This document shows, in pieces, positions 11,431 through 23,914 of a DNA stretch of 64,000 bases (its first letter is position 1; the number at the start of each line of letters is the position of its first letter). The DNA lies in NCBI RefSeq assembly GCF_958450345.1, contig NC_088780.1, forward strand, positions 152,006,726 through 152,070,725, given 5' to 3'. Both the position numbers and the translations under genes were made by a program. Source of the DNA: Calliphora vicina. Its lineage: Eukaryota; Arthropoda; Insecta; Diptera; Calliphoridae. The notes below the pieces were generated by a model. The model ran no database searches, was not told the origin of the DNA, and saw nothing but the letters and a program-made list of their open reading frames with translations.

Positions 11431-12030
11431 CCCTCTGTGGAGCGTTCCGCCTCGATCGAAACAAATACTAGTTGGATGGGGCAAGGTCTGGACTATACAC
11501 CACTTCATTCTAAATAGTTTTTGACAGGAGTGTTGTCACGATGGATGGTTTCATGTCTGGCCGCATATTCTGGGTGTTTTTCGTCCAATGCTAGCTTCAA
11601 ACGAATCAGTTGCGTTCGGTACAAAAAAAAATATAAAATAATTGCATAAGAATAGAGCCTTAAAAATTCAAAAATGCTAAATTTCCGAAGATTTAGTACA
11701 CAATTCTTAACAGATTTCCCTATTAGAGTCCACAAATAAAAATAAATTTGAGGAGACCTTTTTCTTACTAAATACAAATTTAATATAAACCGGTTAACCG
11801 GTTTTTTTAAGACAAAACCGTTTTTTTTAAACATAATAATCAAACCGGTTTTTTCAAAAACACACTTTTTTGGTTAAACCGGAAACCGGTTTTTTGGACA
11901 CTCTAGTTTAAGCATCATTTCGGACATGCAAAATCGTCTTTCAAGGTCTCTCGGCTTCAATTCGTATGGTACCCAATTTCCCTTGCTGCTTGAGTAGCTC
12001 CCAATGATTTAGCAAGCTTTTGTTGAGTTT
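11424..12030 (-). pseudogene. Mariner transposase relic interrupted by an AACCGG-rich element
   Basis: The minus strand shows mariner fragments on both sides of 11623-11905. At 11430-11620 the text matches the region around the second catalytic Asp (CGATCGAAACAAATACTAG, CAAGGTCTGGACTATA). At 11914-12030 it matches the N-terminal part (CAAGGTCTCTCGGCTTCAA, AATTCGTATGGTA). Compare 53585-54745, a second mariner copy broken by the same inserted family. All frames are disrupted. Confidence 0.65.
11623..11905 (-). mobile_element. hAT-like AACCGG-rich element, partial
   Basis: The right end reads GGACACTCTA; inward on the minus strand are repeated AAACCGGTTTCCGGTT and AACCGGTTAACCGG blocks. The same sequence, opposite orientation, begins at 54060. 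The mariner bases at its right, GTTTAAGC, match GTTGAAGC left of the 54060 copy, fitting an 8-bp hAT target duplication. The left end is lost together with about 200 bp of mariner. Confidence 0.6.
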
Positions 12031-12383
12031 TACAACAACATTCATGAAGTAGTGCCTTCAACGGTTACCTAAGTAAAGTATTTTATAAAATTGTGTCATT
12101 TTATTTAAAAAAAAGAGAAACCACTCGTTAAATTCTAATTGTATTCGTCAGAGACATTCGATTTTAATTTTTTTTGTGGCAAAGTTTACAGTCACAGACT
12201 GCATCGCCAGCAAATCATCATAAAAATAATCTAAATTGTTTGTACGTTTTGTACTTGCTTTACATAAAGCAAACGAAAATCGAATATATTGTTAATTAAG
12301 TTATTTTTGCTGTTAGGGGTCGATATATTTAAAGCATTGGAAATGGTTAGCAAAGAACAAAAAAGATACAAATTGAAGACTTA

Positions 12384-12633
12384 AGGTAGGGTCACACATG
12401 CCAATTATTTGATCAAAAAAGCGTAACCGCTTTATTAAGCGCAAATTTGTTTGGCGTGTTTACTCTTACAATTGTTCTGTAAGATCAAACAGCATCAAAT
12501 AAAATATAACTAAATTTTTTGTTTAGAATCATCCAAAGTAAAATAATTTTTTGGAATAAATAAATGAATTCAAATATATTTTATTTAGTGTTACGTCTTT
12601 TTCCTCAAATATTTGTCATGTGTGACCCAACCT
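12384..12633. mobile_element. PIF/Harbinger-like MITE, TTA target duplication
   Basis: Ends are AGGTAGGGTCACACATG and its inverse (16 of 17 bases match). It is flanked on both sides by TTA (12381-12383, 12634-12636). The terminal motif AGGTAGG.TCACAC is shared with the element at 6305-6985, so both belong to one family. It is 250 bp and non-coding. Confidence 0.78.
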
Positions 12634-12989
12634 TTAGTAACATTTTTAGACTTATCTAAATAATTTATTAAAATTTGATGTAATACTTTAAAATAAAACA
12701 GGTATTAAATAAATAACTTTAAAATTCTAAAAACAGCTATACTCACATTAAACACATCAAGCCAACCTTTAACTTGAACTCTTTTTTATTATTAGTTACT
12801 TTTTGGCAGTAATTGTTGTACAAAACTAAAAACACAAAACAACTATAAACTCTACATCACTGGCAGTCTGCAAAATATGAAAATTTACTGTGTTCATGAT
12901 ATTCGTACTGTTTTTGGTCAGTGTTGCCAGTTTATAAAATTTGACCCCAAGTAAAGGATATTTTTTGGCAATTTGCATTTTGGGGATAA

Positions 12990-14595
12990 AACATTTTTTT
13001 ACGGATACAAATTGTGCAGATTGTGCGGTTCAAAAGACAAAGACAGGGAAGACAAAGATTGTCCAGGCCAGCCAAAATAGTTTGATGATCAAAATTGGAA
13101 GGCATTACTCCATGAATATTGTGGCCAAACTCAACAAGAGCTTGCAAAATCAGTGGGAGCTCTTTAAGCAGTAATTTCAAAACGAGCTGCAGGATTCATC
13201 CAAAAGCAGGGAAATTGGATACCATACGAACTGAAGCCGAGAGACCTTGAAAGCCGATTTTATATGTCCGCAATGATGCTTGAACTCTATAAATGAAACT
13301 AATTTTTGTACCGAATCAGTATACTGATGTAAAATGGATCCATTACGATAAAACGAATCATCAGCAAAGTCAAATATCCATGGCACTATTTTAATTCTCT
13401 GTATTTAGTGGGAGCAAGAGTGTCCCATGCCACTCTAAGCAGACCATTACAGAGAACAAGTACCGGACGCAACTGATTCTCTTGAGGCGAGCACAGAATA
13501 TGCGGTCAGGCATAATATCGTATCATGACAAAGATAGGTCAAGTATAGGGTTCCTAACTTCCCGGACTTTTTTCTTTCCCGGGAGGAAATTAAAAAATCG
13601 TTTCATTTTTAACACTAAATTAAACCAAAAACCAGAAATTTTTTCGAATAAATTGACTTATAATTGTAACAGGGTTTTAAAAGAAGTAACTATATTTGGT
13701 TGCAAATGTTGGTCCAGAATTTATAAGGGTTTATAATTTAACAGTGGCATTTTATCGGTATTGTCACAGTCGTAGTTTTAATCAGTATAAAATCAATAAA
13801 TTCTTTTTTTAATTAAAAAACTTAAGAATTTCGACTATGTTAAATCTATAAAACATGCGTAGTTAGAGACATTTTTCATATCTGATTGTAGATAAACCAA
13901 TTTGAACCACTATTATTGTTATTTTCTCTAAATATGAATAATATTTATTGAATATCTCTAAAAGTTGTAATGTTAGGCATCTTAATAATTCCTTTAAGAG
14001 CATAAACTTTAAATTAGATTCATTCTTAATAACTAAATTTGTCGGCTGTGGCTTGAGTTGAGTGAAAAAAAATTGGTTATTTCAACTGTTATACTGCTTT
14101 GCCTACTGACTATCTGTTGGTAGAACTGAAAAAATCCATGGATATAATAGAATGATTCAATTAGCAACAAATTTGGCCATCGAAACGAATCTGAAAATTG
14201 TAACATTTAGAAGAAAACTTATGAAGAAATTCCCAACAAACATTTCCCGAAAAGTAACAAAAAAATATTCTCGGGAATTCCCGGGAAATTTTTCCCGCGT
14301 AGGAACCCTAGTCAAGTATTTAAAATGAAATAGTTGGGAAGTTTTGCTCCACCCGCTTTATAGTGCAGACCGTGCCCCGTCCGACTACTATTTGTTTCGA
14401 TCGATGAAGAACGATCTATCTGTAATACGCTTCTCTTTGAAACAGAGTATCCGATATTGGCTTGATTCGTTCATAGCCGCAAGAGATGAGCAGATCTTTT
14501 GGCTCGGAATCCATTTGTTGCCAGAAAGATGGGAAAAGGTCAAAGCTGACAATAGCAAATACTTTCAATACATTTATATTATACAAATGTTTTAA
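12990..14595 (+). pseudogene. Mariner transposase pseudogene, split by a hAT-like insertion
   Basis: Reading the plus strand across frames gives the mariner order: DCPGQPK (about 13045), QTQQELAKSVG (about 13130), IPYELKPRDLES (about 13220), a degenerate first catalytic region TDVKWIHYDK (about 13325, usually D-E-K-W), YRTQLILLRRAQN (about 13460). After the insertion at 13546-14310 it resumes with RAPSDYYLFRSMKNDLS (about 14375) and ends ERWEKVKADNSKYFQ (about 14525). The third acidic position lies in APSDYYLF, as in D,D34D mariners. Frameshifts and stops are frequent. The insertion duplicated GTCAAGTA. Confidence 0.85.
13546..14310. mobile_element. Non-autonomous hAT-like element, 8-bp TSD GTCAAGTA
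   Basis: Ends TAGGGTTCCT and AGGAACCCTA are inverted repeats. GTCAAGTA at 13538-13545 is repeated exactly at 14311-14318, the 8-bp duplication of hAT transposition. The ends are enriched in CCCGGGA/TCCCGGG motifs (CTTTCCCGGGAGG at 13573, GGAATTCCCGGGAAA at 14276). No transposase recognised in the 765 bp. A 3' half of a related element sits at about 57690-57914. Confidence 0.88.
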
Positions 14596-16969
14596 AATAA
14601 AAGCTTAAGATTTGAAAAATAACAAATCGTTAATTGGGATTTTTGGCGATACAAAAACGAGAAATGGGAAACTGCTTCTGGTATAAACAAAAAAACAAGA
14701 AGTAATGAAATAAAGTTTGTATTGTTGTAGGCATAATTTAAACTCGCAGTTGGATTGTTGTTGCACATACACACAAAAAAATGCAATTTCAACAGTTAAA
14801 ATTTGAATTTTACTGTTCGTTGTATTTATTTTATTGTATTTCCATCTTCTGCATCTACAGAAGAATTTTTATTAAACAAAACTGTGAGTTTTTATTTTAA
14901 TTTGTTATTACTTTGTCCTGCACCAGCTCAAACGAGGGCAAAGAAGGGAAAGATGAAATGTTTTTAAAAATGAGAAATTTCCTGTTGGTTACTTATGCAT
15001 GGGAAATGAAAACCAACGTAAAACTTCAAATAAAGCAACATGTTATAGCATGTGTTGTGATAAACTTAAGTTTAAGCAAAAACACAAAAAATAAATAACA
15101 AAAAATGTATGCACACTTTTGGGTAAGTAACAAGAAAGTAGAAATAAATTGAAGCATACAATTTTGGTTGAATTTTAAGGGAAAAAATGTGCTAAAAATA
15201 TAAACAATATATTTAATATATATTCATGAGAAAACAATCTGTGTAAAATGTATTTAATAAAACAGTGTATGTAATCTGTGTATTTCCCTTAAAATGCACG
15301 TATTCAAAGTAGAGTGCAGCAATTCGAAACTGGAGGGTGCTATTTTGAGCCTGGACAATATGCAACATCAAAGGTTTAATTAACAGTAGTCTGACAATGG
15401 ATTGAAATGACGACTTCCATTGTCATAAGTAATTGTAATGCTATATAACTATAAAACAATGCCTCGGCGTACTCTTCCATTTTGACTGTGCACCGAACCA
15501 CTCGCATTACGAGTGTTGTTGGATCACAGCTACTGCTTACATTTTATATAGTTAAAAATATTGCTGTCTAGGATGTCATTACAAAACGGAGATCTATTTT
15601 AAATTTTCCAAATGATAGAAGCCCATTATAGAAAAGTAACCCATAAAACTGGATTTTCACCAAACTTTTCAGTGCATGTAGCATTTTATTCTCTAACAAA
15701 TATTATCCCACTCTTTTTCCAGAAAATTGTTCAAGTGTTATGACCTGTTAATCAAATGTAGGGTGAATTCTAGCAGGTTGACTAAAACCTTTCATACAAA
15801 AAAAACAAAAACATATTTGAACAACAGCCAGTAGTAAACGTAAGTAATATAAACAAAATAAGGCTAAAAAACAATTTCTCTGTGGCATGCAACACACAAA
15901 TACATACTCCCAGTTACGATGTACGTATATTTGTGAGGCTGTGTAGGAGGGAAGTTGTTTTTGTTTTTTTTTCTGTTTGTGTGTGTCTTGCTCAGATATT
16001 TAATACCGTATATTGTTGATAGTAATTTACGTAGTACGAGCATAACAATTACTTACTGTTCTATGCACACATACTCAAACACATAAATACAACAACAGCA
16101 ACAACAAGAACAACAAAATTGTTTACAACATAAAGTTGCTGTTAGCATTTTTATATTGTATTTCAGCAAGTGCAACTTGACTCGTTTCTTGCTTCTTTCG
16201 ACTCTACCACTGCCAGTCACTACAAGTAAAAGTACAACAACAATACAATGCAATAACACTAACAACAACTGCTATGGCATTTTGCAATTTCATTTCATCC
16301 TGCTAACTATTTGTTGTTGTAGGAGAAAACAGTCCTTATTTTTCTTGTTGTTGTTGTTTTTTGTTGGTTTTACTCTCTGTTTTTCTTTGCATCCATACAC
16401 TTTATTTGGTGAATGTGTTTTTCCTTAGTAATTTTGTTGTAGTATTGTTTTATTTCTGTTGTATTGTGTTTTTCACTTTAGGCTTTAATTTGTTAATGGC
16501 TAAAGAATGAATAAAAGCAGAATAAGAAAAAAAAGAAGTTAAAACAACTATTTAAGAAGGAAAGAAAATAAAGAAAGCTCGTATAAAGTGGCTTAAATTT
16601 GTTGATGTTGCTGCTCCTTCAGTTGGCAGCCGAAAAGTATGCATTATTATTTGTTGTTAAGTAAAAATGTACTTGAAACAGTGATGCCATGGGTCAGATA
16701 AAATTGTGATTCCTAGGGGAGTTTATATTATGAATAATACAAAATTTTTAATAAAGAATTTTCAAATATCTGGATTAAAGACCAGTTTAGATTTATCAAC
16801 AAGTTATAGTACAATAGCGGTATTCACGATATTGTGCACTTGCATTGGATATTCATGCAATGGCGTATTTCTATATTTTTTGTTAGTGTAATGTAAAAAT
16901 GCAATGCATATACAATGCTGCAAGTCCATTTGCACAAGATTGTGAATTGGTCTACGGTATTAATTTAAT
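14596..16969. other. Non-repetitive AT-rich region, no gene supported
   Basis: Looks mostly single-copy, with CAACAACAA microsatellite at 16085-16115 and TTGTTGTTG tracts near 16310-16360. Open frames at 16053-16428 are products of these triplet repeats. It could be regulatory or intronic DNA of a gene outside the window; nothing in the sequence decides this. Confidence 0.45.
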
Positions 16970-17445
16970 GTAAGATAACTTTTTTCGAACAGGTAGTCCA
17001 TCTTCGTTTAAAATCTACCACACTTTTCGACACCCTTTTTGTGCTCTTCAATTCTCTTTTAACAAGAGCCCAATATCTCTCCACTGCCCTTAGCTCCATG
17101 CAGTTTGGATGATTTGCGACTCTTGGTACAAATACCACATTATTGTTCTTGTACCACTCCAGACCTTGCTTACCATAGTGACAGTATTTGGCCTCAAAAA
17201 TTTTAGCAGAGTTCCTGTTAGGAACTTTTTGAGCATTGTATGTTTTTAAACCTTCATTGGCTTTTGTAACAAATAGTCCGAGTACTGATCTAACCGTACT
17301 GCTTTCCTACCGGATGTGTTGGTAGGTAGCTCTTTTGAAAATACGTTCCATTTATTGACTTTAGAAACTTCATGTGGACCATTCCTTCTACCTGAACCAG
17401 GTTTTCTATCAACGAACAAGACCTCCCGATACATTTGACCAGTAC
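16970..17445 (-). pseudogene. Internally deleted Tc1-like transposase relic
   Basis: The minus strand first encodes an N-terminal DNA-binding part: RKPGSGRRNGPHEVSKV (about 17400) and VKTYNAQKVPNRNSAK (about 17230). It then jumps directly to the C-terminal catalytic part: CHYGKQGLEWYKNNNVVFVP, NCMELRAVERYWALVKRELK (about 17090) and VVDFKRRW (about 17000). The glutamate in the ELR..ERYW motif corresponds to the third acidic residue of DDE. The segment holding the first two aspartates is deleted, so it cannot be active. No TIRs found. Confidence 0.72.
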
Positions 17446-17719
17446 CGCTTATTTGAGGTCAGACTTGTGATTCAAAGACGAAGGAGGGCGTGGGTGCAGT
17501 ATTTTAAATTGCACGAGCCAGCCTGAAATTTTATAGGCCACAGTTCGAAAATTTTGTAGAAAACATATTCGGAATATTGATTTAACTTCGGAAAATATGA
17601 ATGTCAGCAACGAAGCAGTGACATATTGCAGTGGGCGTCGTAACCAAACATTTAGCATTTTAACTTATTACTAAGCGTATACTTACTCTACACCTTTCCA
17701 CTTTGAAAGTTTTTGTTAA

Positions 17720-17960
17720 TCATCAAAATTGTCGCATTTGTGATTCAGAAAACCCACATCTGTTTTTCGAAAAACGAATGCAGTCACAACATATCACTGA
17801 TTTGTGGGTATTTTGAGGGCATCAATTGACCTACTTCGAAAATGAGGCTGGCCAAGAAGTGACTGTTACTGATGCTCAAACTGGATGTTATTGATGTGTG
17901 CGATAGGTGGTTGCAATAGAACGTAGCCACATGCCATACTGCCAGTAACCCACAACCACC
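17720..17960 (+). pseudogene. Mariner-type transposase fragment
   Basis: The plus strand reads CRICDSENPHLFFEKRMQ (17727-17780) and, after a stop, YFENEAGQEVTV (about 17833-17870). The pattern R-I-x-x-S-E-N-P-H followed by F-E-N-E-A-G-Q-x-V-T-V is the central transposase region of the same lineage as the element at 8496-9233. The frame is broken by stops, and no ends are visible. Confidence 0.7.
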
Positions 17961-18228
17961 TTTGCATTCAGACAGCCACATTTATATTAACTGGTCTGGC
18001 AAATGTTTTGCAAATTATTGCGTATGTATCAACAAATCCGTGGAGGCAATTTCCGCGATATGCTACTACAGACATAACCTTCTCTTGTATATTTTGGGTA
18101 CAACTTGGGTACATTTTGGAGCAGCCTTTTTTTTTGTTGTTATCAGTCGATTGATCCAACGATTATTACGTATTCACAGCTGCAACTATTTACTGCTAAA
18201 AGTTGTCAGAATGGTTGTATATTAGGTG

Positions 18229-19600
18229 TCCCTTAGAATTAAATTTTTTGAAATGTTGAAACGGTATCCCCTGAAAACTTTCGTAATGACCTAAAATACC
18301 ACCAAAAAAATTTTAGTTTGTTCTATGAAGGGCAACCCCTGCCGACTTTCGATTTAGTTTTGAGGTGCAATTACAAGGGGCAAAAATGCATTTTTTTCAG
18401 TTTTTTTTTTAAATTTTTGCCATTAAATAATTACTTTTGCAATTTAATTTAAAAGAATCGAAATGTGTACGTAACTGTCGTTCTAATGAGATATAAAAGA
18501 CAAAAATTTGTTAAAAAATTTTAAAGTTATTAAAAACTCGCCAGGCCATTAACGTGTCTCAGGACACTAGAACAAGAAATGTAGGAACAAAATTAACATA
18601 TTTTGAGAAATATTAAAACAAAAGTTTATTCTTACTTAAAATATATTCATATTTATATGTATATGAGTTTTTATCTTCATAGGATACAGTTAACCTATTC
18701 GCAGGTGTAACCAAAAAAAAATATTTTTTTTTAACGGTAGTTTAAAAACTCCAATTTCAAATTTTTAAAAATTTTGTTAAACAAATTTCAGAATTTTTTG
18801 ATCATCACATGGGGATTTATTGACAACATAATATAACATGAAATCTAGTATTTACAATAACAGTACAAAAATGGTAATTAACCCTTAAGAGCACTTGGAC
18901 TCCAATTTCAAATTTTTAAAAATTTTGTTAAACAAATTTCAGAATTTTTTGATCATCACATGGGGATTTATTGACAACATAATATAACATGAAATCTAGT
19001 ATTTACAATAACAGTACAAAAATGGTAATTAACCCTTAAGAGCACTTGGGCTCCAAATGACCCTGAACTTTTAAAATCACGAAAAACACAGTCATTTTGA
19101 CCTCAAGTACTCTTAAGGGTTAATTTTAATTTTTGTGCTGTTGTTATAAATACTAGACATCATGTTATATTTTTCTTAAGTTTCATAAAAATCGGACAAA
19201 AAATATATAACATTTCGATATCTTTCCATTAGAAAATCAAAATATTGAAAAATTTGACCTTTGACCTTCACAATTTAAAGGTTATCGTTTTCCGATTTTA
19301 GGAAAACTTTCAGACTGTATTTAGATTATTATGAACAGATTTTATTTAAAATTAATAACAGTAAGGAAATTGGGCTCATTCACCAAAATATGACCAAAAA
19401 ATTAGTTTTTCTCGAAAATCGCAAAATTTATATCGCATGTACGGAAAAAGTATAGGAGGTATTGACATATATTTTTCACATTATTATTCCCTATTATGTT
19501 GTAAATAAATCCCCATGTGATGATCAGAAAATTTTGAAACTGGAGTATTGAAACTGCCGTTAAAAAAAATATTTTTCAATCGTCAAAATAGCCGTACGTA
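18229..19600. repeat. Large foldback repeat, second copy of the 5.0-6.2 kb core
   Basis: Starts TTAGGTGTCCCTTAGAATT. The left arm carries the same text as 5190-5500 (ACTTTTGCAATTTAATTTAA, GTGTACGTAACTGTCG, CGCCAGGCCATTAACG, CCTATTCGCAGG). The interior folds back: ACCCTTAAGAGCACTTGG near 19040 is mirrored by CAAGTACTCTTAAGGGTT near 19104, and CCCCATGTGATGATCA near 19510 mirrors TGATCATCACATGGGG near 18960. Non-coding; contains a perfect tandem duplication. Confidence 0.72.
18748..19049. repeat. Perfect 151-bp tandem duplication
   Basis: Bases 18748-18898 and 18899-19049 are identical as far as I can compare them. Each begins ACTCCAATTTCAAATTTTTA and ends AAGAGCACTTGG. Identity in otherwise diverged repeat DNA implies a recent event or an assembly duplication. 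Confidence 0.9.
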
Positions 19601-21432
19601 GTGGATCTTATGCGAAAAGGTGTGTTAAAAGGAACGTATTGTTTTATCTTTTTTTTTGCTAAAAAATGTGAAATTTTTTTTATTAATGAAGGGATTATTA
19701 AATAAAATCTGCAACTGGCATCTCTGATTTAAGTACATGTTGTTTGCGAACACTTGTACGAATAAACACAGTGTAGCTCTTTTAGCATTGTTGTACACGT
19801 AGTTGTGTTGTAAATAGTTACAAAATGAAAAGAGATTATATTTTAATCTTAAGTAGTTGTTCATTTGTTACACCTCGTAGAATTCGTTTTTATTTATTTT
19901 TTATGTTCTTTTGTCGAGAAAATGTTTATGGCAGTGGGTTAAATGTTACCAAAGTATTATTAAAGCATATTTCATCCATAGAAGTCACATTAAATTTAAT
20001 GTAGTTGAAGGGAATTTTTAATGCAGGATTTTCATATTAAATATTAAAAAATTTGCAAAGAAAATATTAAAGGTGTTATATTAAAATCTTTAGTTGCAAT
20101 ACAAATTTGTGGACGTTTTAAATGTTAGCTAAAGTTTATGAATTTAGTATGTCTAAACACTAAAACCTTTTACATATAATTCAAATTTAAAATTAAATCT
20201 AATTTGATCATATAAATATTTAAATTTACTTCCACAATCAATTATTTTGCACACAACCTTCAGCATAAACATCATCAATAACTTCATAACCATCCGCTAT
20301 ATTGTCTCACCAAAAGAAATATTGTAAAAAAAGAACACTTTAAATAAAACGGGGACAGGTAAAATTTATCAAAAAGTTCTATCCTAATTACATCCTGCAC
20401 AACATTATCGCCGTAACAAGACAACAAAAATAAAACTCTAAAAAAGTGCCTGACTTCCGAAGGAAAAGTGCACGAAAGAAGGAAAAGAATTCAAACACAT
20501 ACATCACAAGTACCTTTTGAATACTTGAGACTACTAACATGAAGCATTTACCTTGATTTTAAATGTGCAACATTTTTTTTTCCTCAAAGTACCCCGATAC
20601 CAAGAAACGTTAAAAAATTTATTTTATTTATTGTCTTGCCACCGAAAATAAAATATAAAAAAAAATATAACAGACAGCACACTAAAGTTTACCACACAAT
20701 GAATAAACTATGTTTTAGATGAAGAAACGTTACCTACTTTACTTCCTCTTTTTTTTCGCTAAAAAAAGCAACAAAAAAAAATCCATTGAAAATTCTTCTC
20801 CTATCACAAGAAAGCAGAAAAATATATAAAATATTTCATGGAGACATTCTTCATCATCATGTTTACACACATCCATGCATACAAACACTTCTCGAGCATG
20901 GCATTTAGTCCGTCTTATGTATGTCTGTCTGTCTTTCTTCTACTCAGTCGTAAAACATTTTGAATGTATGATTTAAGCTATAACAACAATAGAATTGAGT
21001 GCATAAAATGTTTGTTAGATTGCTTTTGCATCATCCTGCAGCTTGCAACGACAACGCGCGACAATGTTTTATCTGAACTTCAACACTTTACCACAACAAA
21101 ATGTGTGGAAACACTTGAGCATAAAATAAAACTAAAAGTAGGAGAAAACGATGAAGAGGAAACATTCCTTCTATGATCCAAAGTAGATGAAATTTTATTT
21201 GTTTTTATCTTCTTCTTGGATTTCTTCGTATAAAATTTGCGATAACTAAACTAAAGAATATGGTGGCAACAGATTTAATATGGAAATTTGAAGGCACTGT
21301 GAGTGAATACACAGTGGGCTAAAATCTCAAAGTGAGAAATACTGGACTGAACAATACAACAAAACAGTTAAAATAAAGTTATTAAAATAAAGTTTTATTA
21401 AAATAAAGGTAAAAATGTATATTTTTTAAAAT
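19601..21432. other. AT-rich region, no gene supported
   Basis: Mostly single-copy-looking sequence with a CTGTCTGTCTT microsatellite at 20925. The 70-codon frame at 20964-21176 starts at an ATG but has no recognisable domain, no Drosophila-like start context and no supporting signals. Confidence 0.45.
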
Positions 21433-22720
21433 ATGGGCAATTCCATATCATCGTACGAGACATTTGTACGCCTATAAAGTGGAATAGATTGTACAAAAAT
21501 AAGAGTATCTGAAAAATAATTTGGTGTTTATGTTTCATACAGAGGGTACTATATTTTAAAATAATAAAAAGTTCTTTCGAAATATTGTTGTCCAAAATAT
21601 TGAGCGAAATAAGGGTATATTGTACGTGATTTATAATTAATATTCGTGGGTGATTTTCGGAAGTGGGGTTATATGGGAGCTATGACCAATTGTGGACCGA
21701 TCACCATAAAATTAGGTCGTGTGATTTATGTCTATATGAAAGTTATTTATGTTGAATTTTGTGTATATACCGAAATTTTTAAGTGATTTAAGCATGTTAA
21801 AGTGATTTTCGGAAGCGGGTCTATATGGGAGCTATGACTAATAATGGACCGATAGTAACAAAATTTGGTGACATGAATTTTGTATATATAAAACTTATTT
21901 GGAGCGAAATTTGTGTAGATAAATATATAAATTAAACATTTATGACCGATAAAGTCCAATTTCAAGAGGACATTTGTATGGTGGCTATGTGAAATAATGG
22001 ACCGATTTCAGCCAGTTTCAATAGGCTTCGTCCTTCGGCCGAAAAAATTATATGTACCAAATTTTATCGAAATATCTTCAAAATTGCGAACTGTACTCTG
22101 CGCACAAGGTTTACATGGACAGACAGCCAGCCAGACGGACGGACATCGTTTAATCGACTCAGAAAGTGATTCTAAGTCGATCGGTATACTTTAAGGTGGG
22201 TGTTACACACATCTACACAAACGCATTATATCTTCCACACTATGGTGGTGTAGGGTATAAACAATCTATGGATGATTTTATAATAAATAAAATGTAATAT
22301 CGTATGTGACATACCGTACGTGACAGATTTTTTTCTTATAATAAAACAATATACATTCTGTAAATATATGTATACAAAAACTAAAAAAGTGAATAGCAAA
22401 CATACATTCGGTTTCAATAAACAATTTGACAATAGCAAAAAAAAACAATCATAGTCAAATTGATTTCATACTACAAGCTAATTGGGAGCCTAGTTTTCGC
22501 CGCAATTTTAGCCTAAAACATACCTAAAACTTTAAAAAATTAAATATAATCAGTTTAAACTATTATTTTATATTGTAATATAAACTAAATACTTTCACAT
22601 AGTAACATTTTATTATTTTCTTCTATTCAAATCATTTTGAAAAAAAAGTTTCAAGGGTTTTTGTGTTTTCAGTCGTGGTAGCTGTTCTCGTGGAATTGCC
22701 CATTTGTAATTGACATTTGC
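21433..22720. mobile_element. TIR element with GGGCAATTCCA ends, carrying a nested DINE-like copy
   Basis: Left end ATGGGCAATTCCAT (21433) and right end TGGAATTGCCCAT (about 22693-22705) are inverted. Near the left end the inverse of the GTACGATGACATGG/CGATATTTTGGACAACA text seen at 61440-61620 and 53220-53395 is readable. Family B element 21648-22259 lies inside. Non-coding. Confidence 0.6.
21648..22259 (-). mobile_element. DINE-1-like element family B, 3'-truncated
   Basis: The minus strand begins at 22259 with TATACCCTACACCACCATAG and runs through the family B body (GATTAAACGATGTCCGTCC, CTTGTGCGCAGAGTACAG, ACATTTGTATGG inverse). It stops near 21648 before the 3' hairpin and CTTGTTT. A roughly 70-codon frame (21747-21965) matches frames in other copies. 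Confidence 0.75.
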
Positions 22721-23914
22721 AAAATCATTTGAGAATTGATAAAAAAATCCTTTCAAAGACATCTTAAATTTTTTATGTGGGTCCACCGGAAATGAAAATT
22801 TAAATATTTATAAACGAATGATTTTTCTAACATTCTTTTATAAATCAAGAGAAAATATGGCTAAAATTTTATAAATCTTTGATAAATTCAAAAAAACTGA
22901 TTATGAATAAGACCTAAAATATTTAAACCATGATTATCCCTTAAATGCATGATTTTTACTTTTATTTTTCTATATCAAATATTTAGTTGATTTTTATTTA
23001 TTATATTTCCTTTAGCTTTAGTTTGATTTAGAATTTATTTAGCTGAAACTTTTCGTACTCCATTTGATTTTTCGGAATTAGTATCAAGCTTATATTCATC
23101 TAAAATTAAGTGGAACTGGAATGTAGACAATTGGCAACAATATGCATTAAAGGGTTAAACATATGTTATCAAATCTTTGTACTCATAATAAATGAATACA
23201 ACGGAATTAAAAGAGACCTAACAAGCTGGATTACCAGTACGTTTTTCATTGAATTTGATTTTTCTATATGAAGTCGAATACGAGCATTATTTTTGTGTGC
23301 TGTTCTGGATCCAGTGTTTATTGCTAATATATTGGAAGCAACTAAACGACTAGCGTTTATGAAACGGTTAACCGGAAAACCATTTTTTTCGAAATCTCGA
23401 TTTATTGCGGTTAACCGATTTATATAACTTGGTTAAACGGTTTTTAAAATTTGAGACAAAAATTAATAAATCTTTTGTTTTGGTGGATATTTACTTATTC
23501 ATTTTATACACATTATATCAAATATTTGGTCTGATTTGAAACCTAAACTGCTGATATACAATATAAAGCTTTTTCGATAAAAATGTTTAAGAATTACAAT
23601 GATTCTAAATAGTAGATAACAATGAGTTTACTTAAAAACTTTTTCAGAATCAATTACACATAATGAAACTATTAAAAATTTATATTAAATTCCTCATAAT
23701 TTTAGAAGTTTAAACGTTAAATTGAATTTGTTGTACATAAATTCTTTCAATAAATTTTACTTCATTAGTGTGTTTTGTTCTTAAAATTTTATTTTATTAA
23801 TCATGTCGTTAGCTTATTGTACAAACGTGCTAAGTTCCTTTTCAGAAATATTACAAAAAAGACAAGAAAAAGTTCTAAATTTCTTCTAAATTTCTATACA
23901 GTGTCGAAAAAAGT
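22721..23914. other. AT-rich region with an AACCGG-family fragment
   Basis: No gene seen. At 23361-23460 the text AACGGTTAACCGGAAAACC and GCGGTTAACCGATTTATA resembles the AACCGG-rich hAT-like family found at 11.6, 51.9 and 54.1 kb, without recognisable ends. Confidence 0.5.

Noticed and set aside
16053..16428. Frames with Cys-rich or Leu-rich peptides around 16.1-16.4 kb
   Set aside because: Produced by ACAACA/TTGTTG microsatellite on either strand.
20964..21176. Possible small gene of 70 codons
   Set aside because: No domain, no TATA or AATAAA pair at fitting distances, length within chance expectation for this composition.
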